This document shows positions 12,101 to 27,100 of a DNA stretch of 64,000 bases, one piece after another (positions within the stretch are counted from its first letter, which is position 1; every line of letters starts with the position of its first letter). Both the position numbers and the translations under genes were made by a program. Origin of the DNA: Unio delphinus (lineage: Eukaryota; Mollusca; Bivalvia; Unionida; Unionidae); assembly GCA_029339505.1 (NCBI GenBank), contig JAQISU010000041.1:7449001-7513000 (forward strand), given 5' to 3'. The notes beneath the pieces are model-generated. The model was not told where the DNA came from, searched no databases, and was given only the letters and a program-made list of their open reading frames with translations.

Positions 12101-15100
12101 CAAAGTTTTTACAAGGTGGGGCATCTACATTTCATAACATCAAGATTAGGGAAATGAGCCAATGATGGCAAAAACTCTTACCTTTTAGTGAGGTTCAGAT
12201 ATTTATCACAAGCCAAATTTCTAACTTTGGCGCCAGACAGGAATGATGGACTGCATCACACAAAATGAAGCAAAACAGAATTCATCTAAACTATGTTTCA
12301 AATCCAAACATCTTCACAGTTTCTCAGGGTCAAAATTATCAGCCAACTGCAGCAAATAATTTTACTGATATGATGTTGGTGTTGTTTGACTGCTGAGGAT
12401 GCTACTGATGATCATATAACATTGATGTTAACTGTTGTTGGCAAGACCAAAATAATGTTGATTTTGGTAGCATGTAGAAACAAGAGATGAGGTGAATCTA
12501 TAGTTCTTGACCAAATGATTCCATACTTTTTGCTGTCAAGGATTACCCGTTAATTTTTTAGAAAAGATTTATTTACAGGCAAGCTAGGTACCCAAATCAT
12601 ATTTCCCCCTAACTGCTTCAAATGAATATCCATGAATCAATGAATTCTTATTGGCAAACCAAGTACACTGTTTGTTAATATGTGGTTAATAATCGTATCC
12701 AGACTGCATGGAATGTGCAAGTAATTACGAACACCAAAACTGGTGAGATATAATAAATAGAGGCTCAACATGTAATGCATTAGCTGTCAACCTTGATAAA
12801 ATGTTAGACCTTCCGATGGAAAATACTACCTACATCTCTGATCTCTAAATACAAGTATTCATTATTGATTAAAAAGGTATCTTAAAATTCCCAAAAGAAG
12901 GGTTCAAGGTAAATATCCCCATTTAAAACGTCACATAAAGTTACAAATGTTAGTACAATTTAAACATCAGAAATTCTCTGCCAAACTTGAACTCAATTTC
13001 TTGCACAGCAACTGTGATAATAGACTCCTAAGGAATTCAAATTGTTAAAGGTATATTTTGATCCCAACACTTTTATAAAACTGTAAAGTTCTTCATATGA
13101 TATTAGCAATGGTTGGCTCACAATGGACATGATCATTACAATCTGCTGAATGTTCTCAAACAACCAAAATGAACTATATCTATGTCTTATAAGTATATAG
13201 GTGCTTACTAAATTGATTGAAATCAAACTGTAACAAAATCTCGCAAAAACCAACTTTTTCATAAAAGACATAATGACAAACAAATGAAGTGACATATACA
13301 TATTATCTGAAATATAAAAATGCATGAGTGATGTTAAAGTCACAAGTGTTGATGAAATATAACCAGTAAGTGTCCACACCTTTGCTTGTTTTTGTGGGGA
13401 GATTACTGAATGAGTGGTCTCAATGACTTTGATCTTTGCTCATCATACAAGGTCTTGAACCAAATTTACTGTGCAGACCATATTTTTTCTGATTAGATGT
13501 ATCATGACTTTGACCTCAGACATTTATACCACAAAGTATGTCTTACTGTATATGCAAGCCATACAGTATGTTAGACCAATGAACTTAAGCTATAACGAAA
13601 GTTATTGGGCAAAAATAATTTCCTTCAGACACAATGACCCTGACCTTTACATTTAAAACCCAGACAAATTAATTAAATTTCCCAAAAGTTGGCACAAGTT
13701 CAAACCCTCTACAAACTGTGTTCAATAGACATGCATTAAAAAAAATATATTGTACAAACACCCTTTGTTTTCTTCATTCCAAGTCAATGACCTTAACCTA
13801 TTCCGTCTGACCCCAGAATCAATAAATATTATTCTTCCTTATTGCAAGTGACAGCTATCCACAAGTATGGTAAACGTATAAGGTGTTAACACAGAAGTTA
13901 CTGTGTAGAAACTAAAGAAAAATAACATGGAACAATTGATAGATTTCTTAACATTTGTTGTAATTTTTGGTAGGTACATCAAAAGACAAAGTATTACTGG
14001 GCAGATCTTATGATACTTTCTCTTTTCTGGCACAAGTAATTATGAAATTCACATAAAATAAATCACATAAGCAGATCATAGATATCCAGCATTCGTGCAT
14101 CAAATAATGATGCATCCACACTAATATTTGGTCTCAGTATGCAAATAGGAATCAATATGAAAGTTACAGCAAAGAAAGATGCTAGTGAATTGTATTCAAA
14201 TTCAATATTGTGTCTCTGTGTGTGAAAGTATGAAACTGGTAACTTGACAGTATAAATTACTAACATTGACTGCCTCTTGTCTGTCCTTCTCCCAGAGAAA
14301 AGAATAGTCTGTGTATCTCTGAAGGGCCTCCATAATGTCATTCTTGAGCATGCTTGATGCTGAGGAAATCATCATTGTATACTTGGCCACGTCTTTATTC
14401 TCTGCAATGCTTTTGTAGTAATTCTTAAGTGAGCCAGCCACATATTTCACACGAGGATCTGCAAGTATTTAAAGATTCAATTTATGCACAAAAGAAGTGG
14501 TGATTCTGAACCCCTCATTAAAAAAGATTAAAAAAGAAAGCCATTATTTATTGTGCTGAAATCTGTCAATTCTAGAAGTATAGATGTGATTTTTTTTTAA
14601 AACTGACAAAATATAGTAAGATGAACCAAATTCTGATTAAAACAGTTCTACTACACTACCAATACACCAAAACTTTGTAACCTGTATGAAGGGTTAACAC
14701 AGATTTTGACAAAAATTCCAAGTCTATACCAGTTCGCTTTTTTTCCTGGTGGTAGGTCACTATGGCAATTTTTTACATTCATCTTCCAAAAGAACTTATC
14801 AATTTGGTGTCATGATATCCTCCCACTGAGTGGAGAATTGTCAGCAAGACAAACTCCACTAATGGACCTTGCATAGCTATGCAATGAACAGTCATCTTTT
14901 TCATAGACAATGATTAGATCAGGACATTAGAGTGGTGTGGGAGGAGGGCATTCATCAACAGCAATGGGTAAGTAATGCATAACAAACATTAGTTTTGTCC
15001 CCTACAAAAAAAAAACACTTTCATACCTGCAATGACCTACCCATCACTCTTGTGCCATTGAATTTCTCTGTTAGGTGGGTAGGCTAATGTGATACAAGTG

Positions 15101-18100
15101 ATATAAACTAGAATAAACTGGAATGTACTCACCACTGAGGGAGATCCACTTTAAAGAATGTGTTTCTCTGAACCATATGTGCTTCTGCAATAACGGTCCC
15201 AGAGACAAAATGCCTGCACTTAGTTCTGCTAACAAGCTGAGATAGTAGGAAAAGGTAATGTATTTACCATACATATTGGGACACAAAATAATAATTATTT
15301 TTCTTGTCCCAGGACTTATTGTGAAACTCTTTTATCATAGGTCACATGTCCCAAAACTTAAGAAGAAATAAAAATGTACTGAATTTGCAGAACTCCCCTG
15401 CATTTCGCAATAAAATTGAACACTTATTTGATAATAAAATGACAGAAACTAACCATGAGCATTAAAGAAAAAAATATATCCATGAAGGTATCCATATGTA
15501 GTGTGCATAATTTTTGTCAGATAACACAACACATTATTCACTGATGTGAAAAAAATCGTGTTTGGTTGTACCCAAATGTTTGAATATGTTATCTGATATA
15601 TTTTTTAAAAATCATAAATGAGAGGGAAATAATCAACTAATTGCTTCAAGGCATCTTCATTCACACATGATATAGTGTCTGGTGCAAAATACCAAGACTG
15701 AATTATATCCATGTTAACTATATGACAGTAACTCTCAACAACAAAAACTCATTTGAAAATACATTCTGAGTGCAAAGGACATCTTTTTGCTAGCATGGGT
15801 TACAGAATTTATTAATAAAGCAAGTTCTTGCTGTGTATACTATTTACCCACGAACATGAATGTCTATTTGTATTAATTATGACTATAGATGCCATACAAA
15901 CAAAAGCCTGAGTGGAGAATATACACAACTGGCTATGAGCAAAAAACTTTTGTTTGAACTTACTAACAGAAGATCAATATCAAACGGTAATTTTATTACA
16001 AAGTAAACCAACCTCAAAAGCACACTTTGGATAATTTTAAGTTTTCTTTTTTCTTAAAAAAAGAATATCAAAACAAAGGTTATTTTATTACAAGATTTTC
16101 CTTTTAATATAAAAGGTGACTGACAGGGAAGCTAACTCTGGTTCGTTTTCACCAGTATTCATGGGGATTTTTGAAAATAAATTGAAACAATGGAATAATT
16201 TTTATTAAAGTCAATATTAGGTCATGCAGAGACACTGATGACCTAACATCTTCCAGAAGGTTTGGAGAAAATATAATCATTTGAGGAATTTGTGAAGGCC
16301 AGAAGAGAAGATGATTCACCAACATTATGATCAATAACATGGATGAAATTCCAGTGTACTTCAAACTCATCCATGGATTGCTGATAAGATGGGGGGGGGG
16401 GGTGTTAAAAGTGTGAGAATGAGTACTACTGCTGCAGATATTTAGATAATCTGGAGATGTGTTGAATCAAACAATAATTTCACAGCATAAGAGAGCTCAA
16501 AAAATATTAATGCACTGAATGGATGGGTTGTATATGTGCAGAAGAATGGCTAGGTTGATGAGATGATGTTGGACTAATTAAAACTGTTACTCTCAAGTAC
16601 ACAGTTTATATTTTTTTTAATAAAATTTCAGTTGGAGTGCATTTCTCCCGACATGTAATTTTCAAATGATTTAAAGGTGTCCCCACAACTTATGACATAC
16701 AATGCATGCAAAATTACATAAAAAATTAATTTATGGTGTCCCAGCATATATGGTAAATAAGGTTAGTATACGAGATTCATCAAAATATGGTTTCATGCTG
16801 CCTTTCCTCCAAGCAAGAATGATTCAGACAGGATCATAAAGCAGTGAAGGCTCATAACTCATAACTTCATAGGCTCTTCATTTTATAAAAGGAAAGGTCT
16901 CTGTCAGTAAAAGGATTGATACATTCACTTGAAGGAAAATGAGGTTTCCCATTCAATCTTTTCATTTGGAGATATTATTATTGAAACACAGTGCCCCAAC
17001 AAAGCACAAAGCCAATCTTTATTACCGGTATCCCCAAAACTGATTTGACTGAGTTGGGGAATCTCTGTAAGTAGTGGAGCTACCAAAGGTAACAGATTTT
17101 TTTCATTTGGGTTGCTAAAAATGCCAGTTTACAAAGGAGAGAAGCTGATTAAAAATTCCAAATAAAATGTAGACAGCCAGTGTTAACAAACAAAGCATCA
17201 ATGTGACCGCATCTTTTAGCAAATGACAAGCGATTCAAACCTGTTTTGAGTACGACATCCTGAACAAAGGCTCACTCAATGGTTTATGGGGGTTTCGGTT
17301 AAAGACCCAAAATCACAACATACAGTCCGTCTGGAAATAATAGATCAAGAGACAGGTCTCTTACAGTTCTTCCACTGAGGCAGCCATAGATAGTCTTACA
17401 GTTATTAAGCAAGACTGTATTGGTTTCCAGATCGATGTCAAAGCTTATACAGAATTTCCATTAATAAAGCCATTGTGACATTAACTGAACACCAATAAGT
17501 CTTGGCCACAGCTATCAGCACATGAAATGCAGCTGGATTCAGTTTGGCCTTTTTCAGCATACTAAATGAAGTAGCTGAGAAGTCAGTATGAGAAGGTATG
17601 GTGACCAAAGCTGGACTCTCAACAGCTTCAAATGTTTTAATGGGAAGCCTCCAGTTGAATTACACATGTGGGCAACACTGGAGTCCAACTGGTGATGAGG
17701 TTAATGGGCAAAATAAACTGTGATATGTTCTAAATCACAGAGGAATGATGAACCCAAATCAAAATGCGTCCTTGCCGAAAGCTTGTGGCAAGCTTGCGAT
17801 AAGCTAATTTGATGTTTATATGCTACATGGATGCATGTGCAAGCTTGTACAAGCAAGTGCAGGCATAGGCAAGCTAGCTGGATATAACTGCAAGCTTGCA
17901 CAAGGTTTCTTATTTGCTTTAGAGAGTAAAACTAGCTTGCGCAAGCTTACTTGTTTGCTTCAGAAAGTAAAACTAGCTTGCGCAAGCTTACTTGTTTTCT
18001 TCAGAAAATAAAATTAGCTTGCACAAGTTTTCTTGTATGTTTCAGAAAGTAAAACTAGTTTGCACCAGCTTTATTGTATGTTTCAGAAAGTAAATTTAAA

Positions 18101-21100
18101 CTAGCTTGCAATAAGTTTCTTCATATGTATCTATTCTTATAAAAGATTGGAACCATGTATCCAACTAGCATGCGCACACTTGCAGCTAGAGGAACACAAA
18201 ACTTCTGCAACCTTGGGTAAGCTTGCAGTGAATGAATATACTTGAACAATGGAATTCAACATACCGTATTTACCGTATGTTTTCGGACACTGTATGTTTT
18301 CGGACACCGTTTTTTTCGGGGGAAAATCATATTTAAATGCCTTGTAAGTTTTCGGACGTTGCTTCGCTATAATTGTTTCTACAATTTATGTTTTCGGACA
18401 CAATCTTGGAGGATCTGCTTCGTCATTTTAATGTAAAATTTACAGCGTGTTTGCCGTTAATTTAACTGATACAAAGTTCGCTTCATTTGGTCGCCAATAA
18501 TTTAATGCGATCATGAACGTCCATGAACTAATATAATTTAAAATTATTAATCACATGTAATTCGGGATAGTGACAACACCTGCTGCATTAGTCGGACGGG
18601 TTACACGAGCTCTAAAGTGTATATCAACAACGGATTGTCTTGTTAAATCAAGATGTTCCAACGAAAAGTAACAGATCGGATATAGATTTTTGAAATCATA
18701 TTGTGATATTTGCTGACCGGTATAAACATTTTGATCGCGTCACAAATATGACAACATACGATGATATACGCGTGCTATTTGATTTTGATCAGACTCGTCA
18801 TCTAGAGCAGCTTTCTTCGTAGGCGGTTGTTTTTGTGATACTTCCTCAGAATCATTAATTCGAAGTCGCTTCTGTGGACGGCCTACTGGTCTCTTTGGAG
18901 ACGATTTTGGCAAGGGCGAGTCCCTCCAAGAACTAGGCAGTGCCTCCTCACTTGTTGCATAACGTATGATAAACTTATCCATCAAATTTAGTACAGTACT
19001 AACAATATTATGTTTCACAACGATAGCTATCCAGTATACCAACTTTTGTATGTAGTGGGTATTTTATTTATACTTTTTATTTTAATAGTTTGATTCAGCT
19101 AACAAAAATATGATTGGTTGTCAGTATAGACATTGTTACACACGAAACCACTTCATACAGGTGTTACAGTTATGGCTTTGATTAGAAACCATGACCCCTG
19201 CTTTATATCATTAAACAATACATCAGAGTCAGTATGGATTAGTAAAATTCATTGGCATTGTCCAACAAAACAAACCCCTTATCCCTGAGGCATTATATAC
19301 AAAGGTTTAAACATAATTATTGTTCTACAGGTAATAAACCTCTTGGTAGACGATATATTTGATTGTGGGTGCTAAATGTTAGGTACATCGTGTGCTCTTT
19401 TAATAAAATCCAGATGGTTGCCTTTTATTTCCGAACACATCTGTCAAAGAAATCCCACCAGTTATATTATTAACAATTAACACCCAGACACTTTGAAATC
19501 TCTGACATGCATCACTACAATATTCGAGCAGTAGATCGTTTCCAGCCGGCAAGCTTTGCTCATTTTAATCTACCCTCGGCTAGGTGAGAAAAAAAAGAAG
19601 AGAGAACCACAACAAATGCATCACCTTTATTTAAAACAAATATCACATATTAATCACGCCGACTCGTATATTGCAAATTGCTTTTTATTTTTACCCTTCG
19701 TAGGCGTACATACAACACTCACCCCATTTGGAGCCTCACACCCTTGGTGCTCTAAGAATAGCCATCATACATGTACCGGTGTTTCGACTCTCGATACTAA
19801 AATATTTCTGCCCAAAATATCTTAAGAATTATAACTCCAAAATCTTTTTATTTAGTTTGTATTAATATCTTAATTACACAGAAATAAAGCTTGCGTGCGT
19901 TTGTAATGTAGATTTTAATGATCATTAGCAGAAGGTTAAACTGGATTGCAAGATTACTATGTTAATATGGCGGTTCATTTGGAAAATACGCACACAATCG
20001 TGGCTCTAATACATGTATGGCTTTGTTTTCTGGTGGATGGACATGTATCAAATAGACAAAATAGGCAAGTAATGCCCATTTTTCATTAATTATCCTTTCC
20101 ATGGTGTTAGACAAAATACTTGTTTTACTTCATGGCAGCACGTTGTCATGTGAGCTAACGGTAACTTCGTTACGGACGGGAAGGGGGGGGGGGGGGCGGC
20201 ATAATTCTATTTTCACTTGTATGTTTTCGGACACCTAATCAAAGAATTTAATATGTATTCGGACAACAAAAAAAGTAATTATTTGTTTCAGTCCGAAAAC
20301 ATACGGTAAATACGGTAATGTTTTTACTTAACAGATTTGTTTTCCACTGCAAGATTACATTTAATGATTAAATATGCAGGTAGGTCAAGGAACATTTAAC
20401 CATATCAGCATTTAGTAAGTCTTAATTTAACGTTGCAATTCTTGTACTTGTACCAGAATGAGAAGAATCTCTGACACAGGGACAGCTGCTGTCCCAGGCT
20501 ATCCACACAGGATCAAGCCAACCCAGAAAACTAACAATTGCATAGCTGCCAATGATCCCGTTTTTTCCGTATTTGTCCCGTCATTTGGACCTAAATACGG
20601 GTACCATATTTTTGTGCATATAAGACGCACCTAATTATAAGACACACCCATATATGAGACGCGGGTTTTGACGATTTGTGTAAAAAATATTTTACACAAG
20701 ACGCACCCATATATAAGACACACACGAAAATTTGTCCAATGTTTCATCACCCGTCGGATGTAAACAAGGCTTCATTACCATTTTTAGTTTAGATCAAAGA
20801 ATTGTCTGAGGCAGGACCGCAACGATTATCGTTTATTCTTAACTGCCGCCGGGCCAATAGCGGATGGGTTGAGTACCTGGTATCTAGATTCTAGAACAAT
20901 AAACGCCAGATGTAAAGGCGGCTTCATTGATCTGCTAGGCCAAGTCTTCAGTGAGTGGAATTAGTACCATATAAATCAGGGATGGTCCTGGCTTTTAAAA
21001 ATCTGTTGCCAAAAAAATCGCCAACCTTATTATTTTGTCCCCAATTTTCAAAAAAAGTATCGCCAGAACAACTAGTGTAAATTTTTCCAAGTGTTAATTT

Positions 21101-24100
21101 AGTCTATTAACGTAACAGGCAATGAAAATTACAAAAGATGGGTTAGTTAACAATTACAACAAGCATTAACAAAATGTTAAAAAAGTGTTACATGAAGATC
21201 CATCGCGATTTTATGACTGCCCACTTGTTGAATGCAATTTCAAAGTCATATCTGCACATGCTGATTCTCATTAAATTCTCGAGAGATGAGATGCAGAGTT
21301 TATTTCTGATGTCAGCATCCCTCATCACCGTTTGTAGTTTGAAAATTGATGCTGATTATGAAGTGTTTGCCATATTTTGCCCACCACCTATCGGTGGCTA
21401 TTGCGGTCAGCTGACAACCCGCCACGTGATAAAAATTCTGAGCAAATTACGAAGTTCGCCAAAATCTCCATTAAATGCTCTATTGCCTCCTAAATCCCAA
21501 AAGAATAATCACTGAAAGCTGTAAACATTTTCTCAACAAGCAAAATAGGATCTCCATTCCCACGAATGAAACTTACACAAGTCAACACCTGGCAATATTG
21601 GACCGTATATATTAGCATAAGTTAACACCCAATATTGGGATTCTTTCACTCCTGTATTTTGAGAAATAAATAATTATTTTTAATTATGCAAAACTTGTTT
21701 ATTTGTTGTTTGCTATAATTTCTTCTTGCGGAGTTTAAGTCTCTGTAACCGTAACACGGGATTGATAGCAAAAGGAAAAAATGCACAAATATTATTTACA
21801 CCGCCAGGATTCATGTTTGGTGAAACACTCCTTCTTCAAAATATAAACAGCCAGTTGTAAATGAATTGACGAACTTTGCCTTGATACATACATCACAGAA
21901 CATCTGTTTTAACTTTTTATCATATCTCAGCCACAGACGCCCAAGTTTCCAAACGTTCTAGAAATTTTTGTGAATTTTTGCCCTGTTCATCATTATGTGG
22001 TGTTGCACTTGAAGACTCGATATCATCTACAGATATCTATGCAGATGACACAACATTATCAGACATCCAAAACACAAAGCATGAACTCGAAATCTCTTTA
22101 CAGAATGCATTAAACAAGCTGGAAAACTGGTGCACATGCAATGGCATGGTAGTAAATACTGGTAAAACTAAAATATTACTTATCTCAACAAGGAAAAAAA
22201 GGAAAAATCTTGATAGCAATGAACTATGTCTAACATGGAAGGATACAAATTTGCAAATGGTCTGTCACGACAGACTACTTGGTGTTTTGGTAGATAATAA
22301 TCTATCATGGACTGATCATATCAAACATATCAGTAAAAAGGTCAATTCAAGTTTATGGCTTCTCAGTAGGATAAGACATTTTCTCCCTGAAAGGCACAGA
22401 AAATTATTTTATAACAGTTACATACAACCGTATTTTGACTACTGTAATACAGTATGGGGTAATTCAAATGATAAAAACATATCAAAGTTGGAAAAAATTC
22501 AGAAAAGAGCATTAAGGCTAATATCAAACCAGAAAGAAAGCAAGGAAAATTTAGCTGGTAAGTTAAAAATATTACCTATTAAAGACCGAATATGTTTAAG
22601 AAAAGCCAAATTAATGTACAGGATATCCAATAATAGTGCTCCTGAATATTTACAATCCCTATTCCAGTATAGGCTACCTGGTAATACACCCAACCTGCGA
22701 TCAATATCTACAAAACAGTATAAAATTCCCAAACCAAATAAGGAATTATTCAAGAAAAGTTTCCAATACTCTGGAACTTTGCTCTGGAATAGTATTCCAG
22801 TTGAGATTAGAAATGCCCACTCTATTTCCATCTTCCAAACCCAATATATCCAGTGGCTTCTGAGATGCTGTTGAATTAAATAAATTCCTTGTATGAGGGC
22901 CTCAAGGTAGATTAGTTCTTAGCTAATTGTGTTACCCTCTTTAAATAAAGTCATTATTATTATTATAGATGATGAACACACAACGTCCAATTTCCGTTTG
23001 CTCAAGATAATATTTCAACGGCGACAGATATAATTATGATTGAGATTTTTTTCCATTTGCTTTGTATGTATACACAGTAGTCAGTACTTCAAAGGTTATC
23101 AGTTTTCTATGAAGGTTCAGCAAAACTATTGTATTGGTATATGTAAAAAAAAACATAAAAAAAACAGAAGGATTAGCCATTTAATTAATTTTATCTGTTC
23201 TGTTTGCATCTTCAGAAGTCAGTCAGTTGTAGGTATAGTATGGTAGCATGATTGACTGTATCACATCATACAGTACTCGGCCCAGATGTCAGCATAAGCA
23301 GATTATGATGTAACAATGCACTGCTAAGATGGGGTTGTCGATACAAACAAAGGATCATTTGTGTACAGATTGATTCCAATGCACTGCTCAATCAAGTTCG
23401 TGGATTCCTTTCATTCTCCCTTTTAATTTATCCAGTCCAAATCCATTATTGTTTGTAAAAATTAAATAACCAAAAAGTCTGTCATCAAAAAAATCGCCAG
23501 ATGGGACATTTTTATTGCCAATAATGTAAAAAAATCGCAATTTGCGACATTGGTGAAGCCCAGGATGATCTCAGGCCCTGCAGTGAATTGGTACACACGG
23601 TAATTACTGAACACTTACCCAATTGTGAAAATCATGAAACGTGAATATCAACTGCAATAATCATCCTTCAATATCACACACTGTACCGTTTGTTCGTGTT
23701 AAAAAATATTTAGATAAGACGCCCACTAATATAAGACGCACCATGGGTGCAGGGTACGTAAAACTTTGTATAAGACGCATCTTATATATGCGAAAATATG
23801 ATATACGATTTTGGGGCAAAAAATACATTTTTTAATTTAAAAAAAAAAATAATAACATTTCTTTGGAATTTTCAGTTTAGAATGTACATTTGGTTCTATT
23901 TTGATACAATGTATCACATGCATATAGGAATACAGTTCTACAATACAATTGGTTCATTAGAAATCGAGGCTACCATGCATGTTGTTATTGTTAGTTACCG
24001 TTATCGCTGTATCTCGTCTTCATAATATTCACTTCTAATCACGTTAAATAGGAAAGAGGAATATTCAGAATCTTCTCCAGGAAATGGAGAAGGAAACAAT

Positions 24101-27100
24101 TGGAAGGACAGTTGTGCCGTCATGTGTAGATTTGTGAAGCCATATAGTAACGGAAAAACTTGACATTTTACAAATTGTGATTTCACTATTGGGCATGAAG
24201 GCACCCATGAAATACAAGAGCACGAAAACGCTAATAACATCAGCTTCCTGCTTCATCACACACAACTCAGCCTGAATTTGTGATGAATATAAATACCAGA
24301 AAGAACCTTAAATGTAATTTGATCGAAATTAGATATATTAAATTTCTTTTAGAAATAAACCTTTCTCCTTCAGTTACTAGTGTTACTGATGATTTATTTT
24401 GCACACATTTTCCAAACATTATAATAGCAAAGGATTACTCTTTTGCTTTTGTTATGAAACATTTTAAAAAGGATTTAGGAGGAGAGCCCTGTCTTACTAA
24501 AGCTAGCTTCAATTAAGTTGTCAACAATAAATGTGCTACAGTTCACAGAGCATTAAAGTCCAAATGTTATCATTTACTGCACTTGATTGTTGTTACTTTT
24601 TATAATGCTTAATGCTATTCAATTGAGAATTTTTTCCCCACCAAGTTGAAGTTAATTAGCTTGATATTTTGCAAAACATGACATCTATAGTTATTGACAG
24701 AGACCAGGACACAAAAAGTTTGGATAAACTTAAAAAAGGTTTTAAAAATGTGTGGAAATGGGAAAGACCTGAGTGCATGGAAAGTCAATGGAAATGTAAT
24801 TGGTCAGTTCATAAGAAAACTGAATGCAAGAGGACTTGCATTTTGTGATCTTTGCAATAAAGAATTGAACTATACACCATCTGCGGTTGGAAGAGTTGGG
24901 AGCATAAAACATTGAAACCTACAACTCAGTACAGACATCCCCACCCCTAAATATTTTCAGTTTTTTTGGGAGGAGGAATCATGTCTTATGTTTGAAAGCC
25001 CACATGCTTGTAGCAAGAAATCTGTGCAAGTTTGCCACAAGCTAGTAACAAGCTTGTGATTACTTATTATATTAGTTAAATAACAAGCTTGTGCAAGCTT
25101 GCTGCAATGTTCCAAATACAAGCTTGCTGCAAGCTTTATAAATTAGCTTGTTGCAAGCTTTAAAACAATCTTGCAATTTTGGTTTGGGATACTCTATTAT
25201 TTGTTCACCCAATTCTATACTGGTTCCCAGTTCTTCCATATAATTAGTCTGTGCATCTTTAAGAAGCATGGGCAGATGGACATTATGAATGTAATACTAT
25301 TTTTGGAGTGGCGCACCAATGTTGTAATATTAGAAGGAAAGGTAGAAAATCACCTAATTATTTAGTGTAGAGTGAGATTCTTCACATCATGTTTTATATA
25401 CTGTATATAATGTACATAACATATGGAACGCCTCAATGTAGATTTGTTCTTTAATTGTCTGTGTTACCCTCTCTATATAAATTCTTTATCATTATTGTTA
25501 TTATTTATATGATTATTATTTCCCATCTTTTCTGTATATTTACTATAAATAGATATTCTTTGTTCTATATGCATTTTACAAGATTGCAGAAAACTAAAAC
25601 CAATACCTCCATCTGGGTAAGTCTCCTCTCTCTCCTGTCCCCACTGATAGACCTTCTTACTGATATCCTGTACACACTGTACAGCTTTGTTTAGGGCATA
25701 CTGAACATCCTCAAGGCTGGGAGACATCACCTGTGATAACCAGATCAGTCAATAAGTGAATGTATCTGAACTACCCTCCCCAACAAGATATTATTAAAGT
25801 GCAAATACATTTTTAAAACAGGAAACTAAGTAAAGTTTTATATTGGCCTAATTTAGTGAGATCATAATACTTAATTTAACAAAATCATAAAATTATAGAA
25901 TGAAACAGGAAGTTTCAAAAACTTCTAATATTGCGCCAGAACTTGAACTTGACAATAACACCTGAAATGCTCCTGTCTACTCCTTGGATGGTATCATCAA
26001 CTTCAGTTGGGTGGCTAGACTTGTATATTTTGATGTCATCAGCATACAATTGGTGAGGCACTGAGTGATGATCTATGGTCCAATAACAGACCCTTGTGGA
26101 ACACCACAACATATATCAACTAGGCTGGATTATATTCCATTTGAAGATACAATTTGTGTCCTGTTGACTAAGTAGGACTTGAACCACAGTACAGCTGTGT
26201 TGTGAATGCCAAATACATGCTGGAGACGGAAAAGTAATATATCATGGTCTATTGTGTCAAATGCTGCAGACAAATCAAGGAGGGTGAGGACTGTAATCTT
26301 TCCGCTATCCAAAACAGAGAGAATTTCATTAACTACTTTCAGAAAAGGAGTTTCAGTACTGCGGCAAGGGCAATATGCATATTGCTAAAAAGACTGCATG
26401 AATTCAAATGAGATAGAAGATGGATTAGAACAACTTTAAGATTTTTTTTATGAACGGGAGATTAGAAACTGGGTCGTAGTTCTTTTACCCATTATGTCAC
26501 AATTACCTAAACTACAGCTAATTTCTACGATATTTTTAAAATCTACCCAGAAATTTATTTTTTTTTGCTGAAACGTCAAAGAAAACTGATTACCGTTGTA
26601 GCACCAATCATTCTATAAAAATACTAAGCAAACGAAAAAAATTCAGTCTCTGCCTGTTCTCTATTCTCTGCATGTTCTACAATTATTTGATGCCACCACA
26701 ATAAGAAATGGACAATTGTTTGGGCACCCAAAGCTCTCTTTAGCAAGTAAGTTCAATATTATTTCTAATGAAACAGTCAACATCAATATTGTACTAATTG
26801 AACAATACAAAAATTTAGTGTCGATCTAAACAATTTTCTCATGAAATAAATGCTGCTAGTTTTTTAAAAAGAGGAAACTTGTTTGGTGGCGTATTGATAG
26901 TTAGGCTAGTTCCCTGCAACTTTGACTCCCAACTTGGCATTATACTATTAAATACCACACACTGGGAACCAGAGTTATCGACAAAACAAAATGCAGTGAC
27001 ATAATACACAGACATTTTTTTGTACATGTGATAGTTGTTGAAATCAGTTGGAACGATCTTTTGCATGTTGGACATTTTGGAGAAAAAAATTATTTATTCA

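Larger units (their letters stand above)
20604..23801. mobile_element. TIR element family Z, hosting nested insertions
   Basis: Left end CCATATTTTTGTGCATATAA then GACGCACC; right end, inverted, GCATCTTATATATGCGAAAA then TATGA. TA at 20602-20603 and 23802-23803. Further inverted ATAAGACGC strings lie inside both ends (20630-20720, 23710-23780). Terminal style (CCRTAT..., ATAAGACGC) matches pogo-like families. Its own interior is split by a probable second transposon (20977-23580) and that in turn by a LINE (22006-22966). No transposase is legible. Confidence 0.7.
23802..25349. other. Intron stretch with a zinc-finger relic and a palindromic cluster
   Basis: Between element Z and a LINE tail. 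It holds the transposase-like zinc-finger fragment at 24694-24915 and the AAGCTTG cluster at 25015-25170. The rest (23810-24690) shows only AT-rich sequence. Confidence 0.5.

Noticed and set aside
12993..13379. 128-codon hydrophobic minus-strand frame
   Set aside because: Could be read as membrane segments, but AT-rich DNA yields such Ile/Phe/Leu frames by chance; no splice or family support.
17925..18115. CRISPR array
   Set aside because: Units are contiguous tandem repeats without unique spacers, in animal intron DNA.
19556..19825. 89-codon plus-strand frame, repeated at 48041-48358
   Set aside because: Occurs twice only because family Y is duplicated; no motif, and it lies in the non-coding upstream part of the element.
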